Source: an uncultured Granulosicoccaceae bacterium
Lineage (GTDB): Bacteria; Pseudomonadota; Gammaproteobacteria; Granulosicoccales; Granulosicoccaceae
Assembly (NCBI GenBank): GCA_937958675.1
Contig: CALGND010000092.1
Span: forward strand, 1 to 55,767
DNA: 55,767 nt
Reading direction: 5' to 3'
Below, one piece after another: positions 25,255-33,837 of this stretch; the first letter of the stretch is position 1, and the number at the start of each line of letters is the position of its first letter. Below the pieces are notes generated by a model. It was not told the origin of the DNA. It ran no database searches and saw only the letters and a list, made by a program, of their open reading frames with translations. Position numbers and translations under genes: made by a program.

Positions 25255-26160
25255 ATGTCTCTGATCCAGCCCGATACGCCAACTGCTGTGGCCCGAGTTT
25301 TTCGGCGTCGAGCGGGCTCGTTTACAGAGCATGCGGCGGTTTTTCAGGCAGCATCTGAACGAATGCTCGAACGGCTTTCTGTAATGAAGCTAGAGCCCAA
25401 AGCGATTCTGGATCTGGGCTGTCGTGACGGATTTCAGGCTCTAGCTCTGGCTAAGCGGTTCCCCGATGCTCGGATCGAAGGTGTGGATTTTCACGTTGGA
25501 GAGCCGGTCGCGGCCATCAGCAGTGGTGTGCAAAAATCAACCAAATCATGGTGGAAGCCATGGCTGCGCGTTGCGCCGCCCGACTTGATCTCAGCGGATC
25601 CACACCAACTGCCATTAGAAAGCGCACAATTTGATTTAGTGATATCTAACCTGTTACTTCCCTGGTGTGCCGAGCCGCAACGCGTGTTTGATGAAGTAGT
25701 GCGAGTACTGAAACCGCAGGGCGCTTTTTTATTCACCAGCGCCGGGCCGGATACGCTTCAAGAATACCGTCGTGCCTGGGAAACTATTGATACCTACGAG
25801 CACAGCTTTGGCTTAGTGGATATGCATGACATAGGTGACGCACTTTTGGCGGCTGGTTTGTCGGCGCCGGTGCTGGATCGAGAACTGATCAGCGTAGATT
25901 ACCCTGATATTGCAGCATTACAGGCTGAGTTACGCGCAGTTGGCGCGGGAAATCTCGCAGTGGGTCGACGTAAAGGATTGATGAATAAGCGAGTAATGAT
26001 GCGTTTGGATATGGCGGCAAAGCCAACTGGTGAACGCTTCAAAACGACTCTTGAGCTTGTGCATGGCCATGGTTGGAAGGGCGACCTACCCGCAGGGAAA
26101 CAAACGGATGAGGGTTACACAATTTCTCTAGATAGTTTTACGACCGCTTTGCGTAAATAA
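25255..26160 (+). CDS. BioC-like SAM-dependent methyltransferase
   Basis: A 301-aa class I methyltransferase. ILDLGCRDGFQALALAKRFP is the SAM-binding motif I, DLVISNLLLPWC motif IV region, and FLFTSAGPDTLQEYRRAW matches the BioC/NDUFAF5-type segment. FRRRAGSFTEHAAVFQAASERMLERL at the front is also BioC-like (the VRxxFdrAAxxY...lQ pattern). BioC methylates malonyl-ACP to start biotin synthesis; bacterial paralogues exist without that role. No bio genes are adjacent, so I do not assign bioC. It stands alone upstream of the cox cluster. Confidence 0.72.
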   Translation: MSLIQPDTPTAVARVFRRRAGSFTEHAAVFQAASERMLERLSVMKLEPKAILDLGCRDGFQALALAKRFPDARIEGVDFHVGEPVAAISSGVQKSTKSWWKPWLRVAPPDLISADPHQLPLESAQFDLVISNLLLPWCAEPQRVFDEVVRVLKPQGAFLFTSAGPDTLQEYRRAWETIDTYEHSFGLVDMHDIGDALLAAGLSAPVLDRELISVDYPDIAALQAELRAVGAGNLAVGRRKGLMNKRVMMRLDMAAKPTGERFKTTLELVHGHGWKGDLPAGKQTDEGYTISLDSFTTALRK

Positions 26161-26255
26161 CGTGCGATAATATGGGTGGTAAGTGTGTCGTTCACGCACT
26201 AAGCTGTAGAGTAGTTGTATTGGCAAGATGGCGTTAATGATGCAGTGATGCGGCA

Positions 26256-26726
26256 ATGATCCAGATCCAACAACCACATTTGCAACACACTCGTTTGGTG
26301 GTGAAAGCTAACCAATCTATGAGCTGGCGAGCCAATTTGGTATTGGCCGCTTGTTTGGGTGCGATTTGCATGGGTATTGCAGTGGCGATGGCCTTTATGG
26401 GTTTTTGGATGATTATTCCTTTTGCCGGTGCTGAAATCATATTTGTGCTGTTTTGTTTGCACGCGACGGTACGCCGATTGGGCAGACAAGAAGTTATTAC
26501 AATCCAGCCTCAGGCGATCCTATTGGAGTGGGGTTACCACGAGCCGGAAGTCACGGTTAATTTGCCGCGACAATGGAGCAAGCTTAATTACAGTTGCTCC
26601 GACAACGAATTTGAAACAGGTGATCTCAGTTTATCTGCGCACGGCAAGCGCTATCCACTGGGCAAGAGCTTGGGGCGTGATGAAAAACGCACGCTTTACA
26701 CCGAATTGCGAGACCGGCTTAACTAG
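26256..26726 (+). CDS. DUF2244 integral membrane protein
   Basis: A 156-aa protein with two adjacent hydrophobic helices (about 27-48 and 50-70) and a soluble C-terminal part containing HATVRRLGRQEVITI and LEWGYHEPE. This matches the DUF2244 family, frequently found directly upstream of cytochrome c oxidase genes, as here (145 nt before coxB). Function unknown, presumably in oxidase biogenesis. Confidence 0.78.
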   Translation: MIQIQQPHLQHTRLVVKANQSMSWRANLVLAACLGAICMGIAVAMAFMGFWMIIPFAGAEIIFVLFCLHATVRRLGRQEVITIQPQAILLEWGYHEPEVTVNLPRQWSKLNYSCSDNEFETGDLSLSAHGKRYPLGKSLGRDEKRTLYTELRDRLN

Positions 26727-26871
26727 GGGGTTAACTAGCTTGAGTTGAATCAAGAAAGTCGGTCAGAGCAGGTGTGACAACAGATACAGGTGGTTGTTCA
26801 TTAGTTAAGCTATCATTACTCAGCTTTTGAACAAGCAGCAACAGTTTTAGTTTTTTTTGGAGATCATCAGT

Positions 26872-28071
26872 ATGCGTTCTGACGTTAGTCGTTGGATGCT
26901 CCTAGCCGTGTTTTTGCTTGCGCTGCCATTTGGCGCATCGGCGGATTGGGGTGCCTTAAATATGCCAGTGGGCGTAACCGAAATCAGTAAAGAAGTTTAT
27001 ACGCTACACATGCGTATTTTCTATATTTGCTGTGTCATCGGTGCGCTTGTTTTTGCCGTGATGATTTACTCAATGTATGCTCATCGCAAATCAAAAGGTG
27101 CTGTTGCTTCTGATTTTCATGAGAGCACAACCGTTGAAATAGTCTGGACTATCGTCCCACTCATCATTCTGATTGCTATGTCAATCCCAGCAGCTAAGGT
27201 GCTGGTAAAGATGGAAGACTTCAGTGATTCTGATATGACAATCGGCGTAACGGGTTACCAGTGGCGTTGGCATTATTCCTATCTTGATGAAGGTATCGAG
27301 TTTTACTCTCAACTTGATCGTGAGCACAATGCAGCGCGTCAAGAGGGTGCCGATATCGATCTCGAGCAATTTGGTGATATCTACCTCCGTGAAGTAGACA
27401 ACCCTTTAGTTGTGCCAGTAGGCAAGAAAATCCGCTTTCTACACACTGCAGCTGATGTTATTCACAGCTGGTGGGTGCCAGATCTTTCAGTCAAGAAGGA
27501 CGCTATCCCAGGCTTTATCAATGAGAACTGGGCACGTATCGATGAGCCGGGTACTTACCGCGGCAAATGTGCGGAGCTATGTGGTCGTGATCACGGGTTT
27601 ATGCCTATCGTAGTTATCGCGCTTGAGCAAGATGACTATGACAAATGGGTAGTTGAGCAACAGAGCGCAGTAGAGCAAGCCAGCCTAGATGACGATCGTG
27701 ATTGGCAGCACCAAGAGCTGGTTGCGACGGGTGAAAAGATTTATCAATCTAATTGCATGAGCTGCCACCAAAAAGAAGGCCAAGGTATTCCCGGTATGTT
27801 TCCAGCCATTGGCGGTAGTCATATCGCAACAGGTAATATCGATACACACATTGAAACGGTTCTTAATGGCGTGACCGAATCGGCTATGCAGGGTTTTTCA
27901 GGCAAGCTGAGTGATGCAGAATTGGCTGCCGTTATCACCTATCAGCGTAATGCGTTTGGCAACGAAACTGGCGACAGTGTCCAGCCATCACAGTTAAAAG
28001 CGATGCGCCAAGGCCAACAACAAACTTTGCTAACGCAACCACAACTCGCAACAGATACGGGAGTTAACTAA
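26872..28071 (+). CDS. coxB: Cytochrome c oxidase subunit II with C-terminal cytochrome c domain
   Basis: A 399-aa protein: signal peptide (about 1-24), two helices (about 50-70 and 88-110), the CuA cupredoxin domain, then a fused cytochrome c domain. CuA ligands visible: His198, Cys233, Glu235, Cys237, His241, Met244 (CAELCGRDHGFM). Heme c is bound at Cys295-Cys298-His299 (CMSCH) with Met339 as likely axial ligand. This caa3-type layout takes electrons from soluble or membrane cytochrome c and delivers them to CuA. The ATG at 26872 has TTGGAGA 8 nt upstream. Its stop overlaps the coxA start (TAATG). Confidence 0.96.
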   Translation: MRSDVSRWMLLAVFLLALPFGASADWGALNMPVGVTEISKEVYTLHMRIFYICCVIGALVFAVMIYSMYAHRKSKGAVASDFHESTTVEIVWTIVPLIILIAMSIPAAKVLVKMEDFSDSDMTIGVTGYQWRWHYSYLDEGIEFYSQLDREHNAARQEGADIDLEQFGDIYLREVDNPLVVPVGKKIRFLHTAADVIHSWWVPDLSVKKDAIPGFINENWARIDEPGTYRGKCAELCGRDHGFMPIVVIALEQDDYDKWVVEQQSAVEQASLDDDRDWQHQELVATGEKIYQSNCMSCHQKEGQGIPGMFPAIGGSHIATGNIDTHIETVLNGVTESAMQGFSGKLSDAELAAVITYQRNAFGNETGDSVQPSQLKAMRQGQQQTLLTQPQLATDTGVN

Positions 28072-29684
28072 TGAGTTATTCGGATAACACCCATGGTGAG
28101 GCTCACCACGGCGAGCATGATGATCACGGGCCAGCTCCGGGCCTAATGCGTTGGGTTACAACAACCAACCATAAAGACATCGGTACACTTTATCTTTGGT
28201 TCTCACTATTGATGTTTTTCATCGGTGGTGGCATGGCGCTAATTATTCGTGCAGAGCTAGGTGCTCCTGGCATTCAGTTCGTTGATCCAATGTTCTTTAA
28301 CTCCATGACAACCATGCACGCGATTGTCATGATCTTTGGTGTGGTCATGCCAGCGTTTGTTGGTTTGGCTAACTGGATGATTCCGATGATGATCGGCGCG
28401 CCCGATATGGCGTTGCCACGGCTCAATAACTGGAGCTTCTGGATCATGCCTTTTGCATTCACCATCATGTTATCCACCTTGTTTATGGATAGTGGTGGCC
28501 CTGCAGGTGGTTGGACGCTTTACCCGCCACTCGTTTTACAGATGGGTGACAGTTTTGCCTTCGTTATCTTTGCCATTCACTTTATGGGTATTTCGTCGGT
28601 GATGGGTTCGATCAATATCGTGGCCACGATCTTCAATATGCGTCCGCCAGGTATGACACTCATGCATATGCCTATGTTCGTATGGACTTGGTTGATCACT
28701 GCATTTTTGCTGGTAGCCACTATTCCGGTATTTGCAGGTGCGGTAACCATGTTGCTCACCGATCGCTTTTTCGACACTAGCTTCTTTAGCGCCGCAGGTG
28801 GTGGTGATCCGGTTATGTTCCAGCATATCTTCTGGTTCTTTGGCCACCCTGAAGTGTATATCTTGATCCTGCCAGCATTCGGTATCGTGTCTTCAATTAT
28901 TCCAACGTTTGCACGCAAGCCGCTGTTTGGTTACGACTCAATGGTGTATGCCACGGCGTCAATCGCGTTTCTATCGTTTATCGTTTGGGCTCACCACATG
29001 TTTACAACGGGTATGCCGCTGGCGGCCGAGTTGTTCTTTATGTTTTCGACGATGATGATCTCGGTGCCTACCGGGGTCAAAGTTTTTAACTGGGTCTCCA
29101 CTATGTGGCGTGGTTCCATGTCCTTTGAAACACCGATGCTATTCGCCATCGGCTTTGTCATCATGTTTACTATCGGCGGCTTGTCTGGCTTGATGTTGGC
29201 AATTACGCCTGCTGATATCCAGTATCACGATACTTACTTTGTTGTGGCTCACTTCCACTACGTATTAGTACCCGGTGCCATCTACTCTCTAATGGCTGCT
29301 ACTTACTACTGGATACCAAAGTGGACTGGCAACATGTACGACGAGACCTTAGGCAAATGGCACTTCTGGATCTCAACCATATTCGTTAATGTCCTGTTCT
29401 TCCCCATGCACTTTGTAGGCTTAGCTGGAATGCCGCGTCGTATTCCAGATTACAGCTTGCAGTTTGCTGATTGGAATTTCGTTGCTACGATTGGCGCATT
29501 TGGTTTTGGTTTCTCGCAGCTGTTGTTCGTGTACATCATCGTTAAGTGCGTAAAGGGCGGCAAAAAGGCGACCGGTGAAGTTTGGGAAGGTGCTCGAGGT
29601 TTAGAGTGGACAGTTGATTCCCCTGCGCCGTATCACACCTTTGAGACAGCGCCTGTTATCAACGAATCAACCTTGACTCGTTAG
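28071..29684 (+). CDS. coxA: Cytochrome c oxidase subunit I
   Basis: A 537-aa subunit with about 12 transmembrane helices. Low-spin heme ligand His83 (MTTMHAIVMIF), CuB ligands His259, His308 and His309 (WFFGHPEVYILILPAFG, WAHHMF), the crosslinked Tyr263 and the heme ligands of VVAHFHYVL are all present. The HPEVYILIL context with its Glu is the A1-type heme-copper oxidase pattern. It reduces O2 to water and pumps protons. A His-rich N-terminus (THGEAHHGEHDDHG) precedes helix 1. Coupled to coxB upstream; a small membrane-protein gene follows 3 nt later. Confidence 0.98.
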   Translation: MSYSDNTHGEAHHGEHDDHGPAPGLMRWVTTTNHKDIGTLYLWFSLLMFFIGGGMALIIRAELGAPGIQFVDPMFFNSMTTMHAIVMIFGVVMPAFVGLANWMIPMMIGAPDMALPRLNNWSFWIMPFAFTIMLSTLFMDSGGPAGGWTLYPPLVLQMGDSFAFVIFAIHFMGISSVMGSINIVATIFNMRPPGMTLMHMPMFVWTWLITAFLLVATIPVFAGAVTMLLTDRFFDTSFFSAAGGGDPVMFQHIFWFFGHPEVYILILPAFGIVSSIIPTFARKPLFGYDSMVYATASIAFLSFIVWAHHMFTTGMPLAAELFFMFSTMMISVPTGVKVFNWVSTMWRGSMSFETPMLFAIGFVIMFTIGGLSGLMLAITPADIQYHDTYFVVAHFHYVLVPGAIYSLMAATYYWIPKWTGNMYDETLGKWHFWISTIFVNVLFFPMHFVGLAGMPRRIPDYSLQFADWNFVATIGAFGFGFSQLLFVYIIVKCVKGGKKATGEVWEGARGLEWTVDSPAPYHTFETAPVINESTLTR

Positions 29685-29687
29685 TAC

Positions 29688-29867
29688 ATGTCAGTTAGCA
29701 ATAGCAATAATCCGACGGCTCCGGTTGAAACCGGGCCTTCGGCTGCACAATCCACTAATGTCGGGCGAACAAAGGCGCACCGCGTTGTGTGGGTGCTCGC
29801 AATTGTTGCGCTTAGCTTGTACTTTGGCAGTATTGCCTGGTTTTACCTGACACGAGGCGCTGCATAA
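29688..29867 (+). CDS. Small single-helix membrane protein between coxA and ctaG
   Basis: A 59-aa reading frame starting MSVSNSNNPTAPVE, with a Ser/Thr/Pro-rich front and one helix (VVWVLAIVALSLYFGSIAWF) near the C-terminus, ending LTRGAA. It begins 3 nt after the coxA stop and its stop codon overlaps the ctaG start (TAATG), so it is almost certainly translated. Small one-helix proteins at this site are known in other proteobacterial cox operons and are described as small oxidase assembly proteins; I infer the same role. It lies in a densely packed operon, which supports it being real despite its size. Confidence 0.8.
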   Translation: MSVSNSNNPTAPVETGPSAAQSTNVGRTKAHRVVWVLAIVALSLYFGSIAWFYLTRGAA

Positions 29868-30397
29868 TGGTGGCGAATGCGCACAAATTAGTGGCAGGCA
29901 AAATGCTGCTACTAGCGGTGGGTATGTTTGGCTTTGGCTATTTGATGGTGCCAATGTACGACATCATCTGTGAGATCACCGGGCTCAACGGCAAGACGGG
30001 TCGAGTGAGTATTGCTGAAGCTAACTCACAGGCAGTGGATGAGGATCGCTTGATAACCGTCGAATTTGTTGCCAATGTCAATAGCAGCGGTGCATGGGAG
30101 TTTCGGCCTAACGTGAAAGAGATTCAGGTAAAACCTGGCGAGTTATACAAAGCCACGTACTTTGCTCAGAATTTATTATCGGTAGATGTAGTCGGCCAAG
30201 CAACACCCAGTGTTAGTCCATCCGCTGCGGCACCGTATTTTAACAAAACAGAATGTTTCTGCTTTACTCGACAAGAATTCGAAGCTAACAGCACTAAGGA
30301 TATGCCGTTAACTTTCATTATTGACCCAAAAATACCTCACAATATTGACCGGGTCACGCTGTCGTATACATTCTTTAAGTCACCGGAGCAAAGTTAA
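29867..30397 (+). CDS. ctaG: Cytochrome c oxidase assembly protein CtaG (Cox11)
   Basis: A 176-aa protein with one N-terminal helix (about 10-30, ending LMVPMYDIICEITGLNG) and a periplasmic immunoglobulin-like domain. The copper site ECFCFTRQEF and the FIIDPKIP segment identify Cox11. It delivers copper to the CuB site of subunit I. Translation is coupled to the small protein upstream; coxC follows 44 nt later. Confidence 0.96.
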   Translation: MVANAHKLVAGKMLLLAVGMFGFGYLMVPMYDIICEITGLNGKTGRVSIAEANSQAVDEDRLITVEFVANVNSSGAWEFRPNVKEIQVKPGELYKATYFAQNLLSVDVVGQATPSVSPSAAAPYFNKTECFCFTRQEFEANSTKDMPLTFIIDPKIPHNIDRVTLSYTFFKSPEQS

Positions 30398-30441
30398 TGA
30401 TGCTCGGTGTTAACACTACAACTAAGATATCAGGGTAAACC

Positions 30442-31314
30442 ATGAGTGCTGCTACTGGCGGGTATTACATCCCACACGCTGCGAAATGGCCAATCGTTGG
30501 CTCAATCGCATTGTTCATTTTGTTTATGGGTCTTGGCTCGTGGCTTAACGGCTCTGATGTAGGCAAGATAGCTTTCTATATTGGCTGCGCCATTCTCGTC
30601 TACATGATGTTTGGCTGGTTCGGTACTGTTATAAAAGAAAGCGAATCCGGCACGTACAACTCTCAAGTTGATCAATCATTTCGCTTGTGTATGATGTGGT
30701 TTATCTTTTCCGAAGTCATGTTTTTTGCCGCGTTTTTTGGTGCGTTGTTTTATGCACGTACATTCTCTGGTCCATGGCTCGGTGGCTTGGGTGGTGGTGG
30801 TGCCGACGTTACAAACGCTGTGCTATGGCAAGGCTATGACTACGTTTGGCCAACCAATGGTCCAGATGATATCGGTGGCAAGTTCAAGCCTATGGGCTGG
30901 TTCGGTCTGCCGTTAATCAATACATTGCTACTACTCAGCTCTGGTTTCACCTGCACCATGGCTCATCACGCGATCAAAGACGGCCTGCGCAAGAAGATGG
31001 TTTGGTGGCTAGCAGCAACAGTTGCATTAGGTTTTATCTTTGTTGCTTGCCAAGCACTGGAATACTATGAGGCTTATTACCACTACAACTTGCAATTAGG
31101 TAGTGGTATCTACGGCTCAACATTTTTTATGCTTACCGGCTTTCACGGTTTTCATGTCAGTATGGGTGCGATCATGCTGTTGGTCGTGATGCTGCGAGGC
31201 ATGAAAGGGCACTTTACGGCTGACAATCACTTTGCATTCGAAGCGGCTGCTTGGTATTGGCACTTTGTCGATGTGGTCTGGCTCGGATTGTTTGTCTTTG
31301 TTTACTTGTTCTAA
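30442..31314 (+). CDS. coxC: Cytochrome c oxidase subunit III
   Basis: A 290-aa integral membrane protein with seven hydrophobic segments. ESESGTYNSQVDQSFRLCMMWF, FSEVMFFAAFFGALFYAR (conserved Glu), TGFHGFHVSMGAIMLLVVM and AAAWYWHFVDVVWLGLFVFVY are typical of subunit III. It stabilises the proton pathway of subunit I. Last gene of the first cox transcript, followed by a perfect palindrome. Confidence 0.97.
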   Translation: MSAATGGYYIPHAAKWPIVGSIALFILFMGLGSWLNGSDVGKIAFYIGCAILVYMMFGWFGTVIKESESGTYNSQVDQSFRLCMMWFIFSEVMFFAAFFGALFYARTFSGPWLGGLGGGGADVTNAVLWQGYDYVWPTNGPDDIGGKFKPMGWFGLPLINTLLLLSSGFTCTMAHHAIKDGLRKKMVWWLAATVALGFIFVACQALEYYEAYYHYNLQLGSGIYGSTFFMLTGFHGFHVSMGAIMLLVVMLRGMKGHFTADNHFAFEAAAWYWHFVDVVWLGLFVFVYLF

Positions 31315-31321
31315 TGTAGTA

Positions 31322-31349
31322 AACGCCCGGCGGGTACCCGCCGGGCGTT
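31322..31349. terminator. 28-nt perfect palindrome after coxC
   Basis: Positions 31322-31349 form a GC-rich perfect palindrome (arms AACGCCCGGCGGGT and its complement) starting 8 nt after the coxC stop. Such a stem would end the cox transcript, although the following bases (CCTCGTTGTTC) contain only a poor U-tract. It isolates coxC from the LOG-family gene 50 nt further on. Confidence 0.75.
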
Positions 31350-31398
31350 CCTCGTTGTTCTTGCAGCACTTAGTCTGCACTTCTAGAGTTTCATACTT

Positions 31399-31980
31399 TT
31401 GTCTTCACTAACGTCCATTTGCGTTTACTGCGGGTCTAGCCCTGGCGCTCGTCCTGATTATGTCGAGGCGTGCAAACCGCTTGGCAAGGAGATGGCGAGC
31501 CGCGATATCACTCTGGTTTACGGTGGGGCTCACGTTGGAGTAATGGGTGCGATCGCTGAGAGTGTGCTCTCCCACGGTGGCAAGGTCATTGGCGTAATTC
31601 CTGAAGCCTTAGTGAAGCTGGAGGTCGCTCATAGAGGTTTAACTGAATTGCATATCGTTGACGATATGCACCAACGCAAAGCCATGATGGCAGAGTTAAG
31701 CGATGGGTTTATCGCGCTACCCGGTGGGCTAGGTACGCTTGAAGAGCTATTCGAGATGTTGACATGGTCGCAGCTTGGGTTCCATGGTAAGCCTGTTGGT
31801 GTGATGAATGTCGCTAACTATTACAGCTCGCTTTTGTCGTTTCTGGATCAAGGGGTTAGCGAAGGCTTTATGAAACAGGCGCACCGTGATCTGTTGTTAA
31901 GCGATAGCGTCGCAACAGGTTTACTAGAGCAAATGACGAGCTACACGCCAAAGGTTACAAGCAAGCTGCCGGACGAGTAG
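31399..31980 (+). CDS. LOG family protein (Rossman-fold nucleotide-binding, TIGR00730 type)
   Basis: A 193-aa protein with the family's signatures VYCGSSPGARPDY at the start, VYGGAHVGVMG, and PGGLGTLEELFEMLTW (the PGGxGTxxE motif). LOG proteins hydrolyse nucleoside 5'-monophosphates, releasing ribose 5-phosphate; plant homologues activate cytokinins. The start is a TTG at 31399, since a stop lies in frame just upstream and no ATG precedes the VYCGSS motif. It sits inside the cox region, between coxC and the DUF2909 gene, where it is not usual. Confidence 0.9.
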   Translation: MSSLTSICVYCGSSPGARPDYVEACKPLGKEMASRDITLVYGGAHVGVMGAIAESVLSHGGKVIGVIPEALVKLEVAHRGLTELHIVDDMHQRKAMMAELSDGFIALPGGLGTLEELFEMLTWSQLGFHGKPVGVMNVANYYSSLLSFLDQGVSEGFMKQAHRDLLLSDSVATGLLEQMTSYTPKVTSKLPDE

Positions 31981-32007
31981 ACGGGGTAGGGCCTCAGCTA
32001 AGCCACG

Positions 32008-32256
32008 TCACTGAGGGCTGGTCTCCTGCGGTGTTGCAGAATCATAGATTGGATTTTGATTAAAATCGATTACACCCGTTGCAGCCGCAATCATAACCAC
32101 CACAATAATGAGTATTGATAGGCCAATACGTATTGAAAGGGCGTTAACAGTGCGCTTGGTTTGGCCTTTGTCTTTGACAAGAAAAAACAAGCCTGAGAAC
32201 AGGCTAATAACCACCATAAGCAGCAGTATCAGTACGATCATTTTGACTAGTAACAT
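32008..32256 (-). CDS. DUF2909-like twin-helix membrane protein
   Basis: An 82-aa protein with two hydrophobic helices (residues 3-28 and 42-66) joined by a basic loop (KDKGQTKRTVNALSIRIG) and a short polar tail. This matches the small twin-transmembrane proteins (DUF2909) that in Pseudomonas-type cox clusters lie on the opposite strand between coxC and the SURF1 gene, as here. It is divergent from SURF1 by 23 bp. Function unknown, probably linked to oxidase assembly. Confidence 0.8.
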   Translation of the reverse strand: MLLVKMIVLILLLMVVISLFSGLFFLVKDKGQTKRTVNALSIRIGLSILIIVVVMIAAATGVIDFNQNPIYDSATPQETSPQ

Positions 32257-32279
32257 GGTCGTTAGAGTAACATCACTGT

Positions 32280-33029
32280 ATGCAGATAGGTAATCGCCAG
32301 TTTAAGCCTGACCCGGTAGTAAGCCTTGCTTATTTTGTGGTTTTAGCTGGGCTATTAGCCCTTGGCAGCTGGCAATGGAGCAGGGCGGCGCAGAAGCAAC
32401 ATACGATTGATTCGGCTGCGAACGCGACGGCGCAATCTGCTGTGTCGTTACACGAATTTGACACGGAAAGCCTCACCGATTCACCAGTGCAAATTACGGT
32501 AGCTGGTCATTGGCAACCGCAGTGGCAGTTTTTGTGGGATAACCGAGTTCACAAAGGAATGGCGGGGTTTGAAGCCATATCGGTGTTTATCAGCGATAAT
32601 GGGCAGGCGTTGTTAGTCAACCGTGGTTGGGTGCCGCCGGGGCAATCGCGTAGTGATTTGCCCGTCGTTACATTGGACGCAGTAGTGGCTGCTCAAAAGA
32701 TCACATTGCAAGGTTTGCTCACCACACCTTCTAGAGGCTTAGTGGGTGGATCTGCAATACATGATCAAACTACATGGCCTATGTTGTTGCAGTATTTTGA
32801 CTACGAACTTATAGCGCGGGTAATAGGACAGCCGGTAACACCAGCGGTATTGCAGCTCAGTGCTGAGAGCCAACATAGTTTAGGTGAGCAAATGTACGTC
32901 TCTAACTGGCAAGCGGTAGCGGGCTTACCACCGATTAGGCACATCGGTTATTCGGTGCAGTGGTTTGCCATGGCGTTAATGTTAACGCTGCTATTTATTT
33001 TTTATAATCTCAAGAAGATTGAAGACTGA
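32280..33029 (+). CDS. SURF1 family cytochrome oxidase biogenesis protein
   Basis: A 249-aa membrane protein with one helix at each end (about 14-32 and 226-243) and a periplasmic domain between them. LGSWQWSRAAQKQ, WDNRVHKGMAGFEAISVF, LLVNRGWVP and HIGYSVQWFAMALMLTLLFIF are SURF1 hallmarks. SURF1 assists heme a insertion into subunit I. It starts a second plus-strand group leading to ctaB. Confidence 0.93.
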   Translation: MQIGNRQFKPDPVVSLAYFVVLAGLLALGSWQWSRAAQKQHTIDSAANATAQSAVSLHEFDTESLTDSPVQITVAGHWQPQWQFLWDNRVHKGMAGFEAISVFISDNGQALLVNRGWVPPGQSRSDLPVVTLDAVVAAQKITLQGLLTTPSRGLVGGSAIHDQTTWPMLLQYFDYELIARVIGQPVTPAVLQLSAESQHSLGEQMYVSNWQAVAGLPPIRHIGYSVQWFAMALMLTLLFIFYNLKKIED

Positions 33030-33119
33030 CTTTTATAGTGTCGTCTTTATGATGAGGCCTTTAGGATGGGCACCTTTGTTACGACTTTATTACGACTATG
33101 AGTCAACACCCAATACATT

Positions 33120-33141
33120 GACGATATAACGACGATATAAC
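33120..33141 (+). repeat. Tandem 11-bp duplication in front of a start codon
   Basis: GACGATATAAC occurs twice in tandem (33120-33130 and 33131-33141), ending 1 nt before the ATG at 33143. It occupies the place of the ribosome binding site, and neither copy resembles a Shine-Dalgarno sequence. Confidence 0.7.
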
Positions 33142-33142
33142 A

Positions 33143-33799
33143 ATGACTGATTCCAACTCAACTAACAATGCACAGACGCTCACCAACGCAGAGTTTGAAG
33201 CCCGACGCGCTAGTGGCCGAAAAAAACTACTGTTGATATTCGGACTATTTGCTGTGCCATTGTTGTTGGCAACCCTGTGGTTCCATGCAGTGCGCGTTAG
33301 TGGCGGCTCTTGGGGTAATACTGCAAAGGGAGAACTCATTACACCTGCAGTTCCACTAGAAGGCATGGCGCTTACTGAAAACGGCCAACCGTTTGATATT
33401 GACGGGCTTCGTGGAAAGTGGACCATCCTCTACGTGCCCGACGCATTGCAATGCGGGGAAGACTGCGGCGAGCATTTAATGCTCATACGCCAATTACGGC
33501 TTGCACTAAACCATCGCATGGAGAGAGTGCAACGTGTGGTGTTACTCGATCAACCGTCGGTGCCTGAGGCCATGCAAGAGGCGCAACTTGGTTTGAGGGT
33601 GGTAAGTGGTAGCGATGCCCAGCGCAAAGCATTTCTGGGGCAGCTGAGCCAGCCTACGCAAGGTTTAGAGCCTGTGGCAAACCCAATCTACATCGTCGAC
33701 CCATTTGGTAACCTTATGATGCGTTTTGGTCCTGAGCAACTGCCCGATCAGGTACATAAAGACTTGAAACGGCTGTTAAAAGCCTCTCGCATCGGTTAG
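33143..33799 (+). CDS. Thioredoxin-like membrane-anchored cytochrome oxidase cluster protein
   Basis: A 218-aa protein with one N-terminal helix (about 28-48) and a periplasmic domain. A CGEDCGEHLM segment (two Cys separated by three residues) and IYIVDPFGNLMMRFGPEQ at the end give it an SCO/thioredoxin-like look, although the CxxxC is a little different from classical SCO. Similar genes follow SURF1 in pseudomonad cox clusters. Probable role in copper or thiol handling during CuA assembly; function not proven. Confidence 0.72.
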   Translation: MTDSNSTNNAQTLTNAEFEARRASGRKKLLLIFGLFAVPLLLATLWFHAVRVSGGSWGNTAKGELITPAVPLEGMALTENGQPFDIDGLRGKWTILYVPDALQCGEDCGEHLMLIRQLRLALNHRMERVQRVVLLDQPSVPEAMQEAQLGLRVVSGSDAQRKAFLGQLSQPTQGLEPVANPIYIVDPFGNLMMRFGPEQLPDQVHKDLKRLLKASRIG

Positions 33800-33837
33800 G
33801 CTTGGAATACTGCATCAAAGCAGCCCGCATATCTAAT

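Noticed and set aside
28274..28918. Long minus-strand frames inside coxA
   Set aside because: They are antisense to conserved coxA codons and have no independent support.
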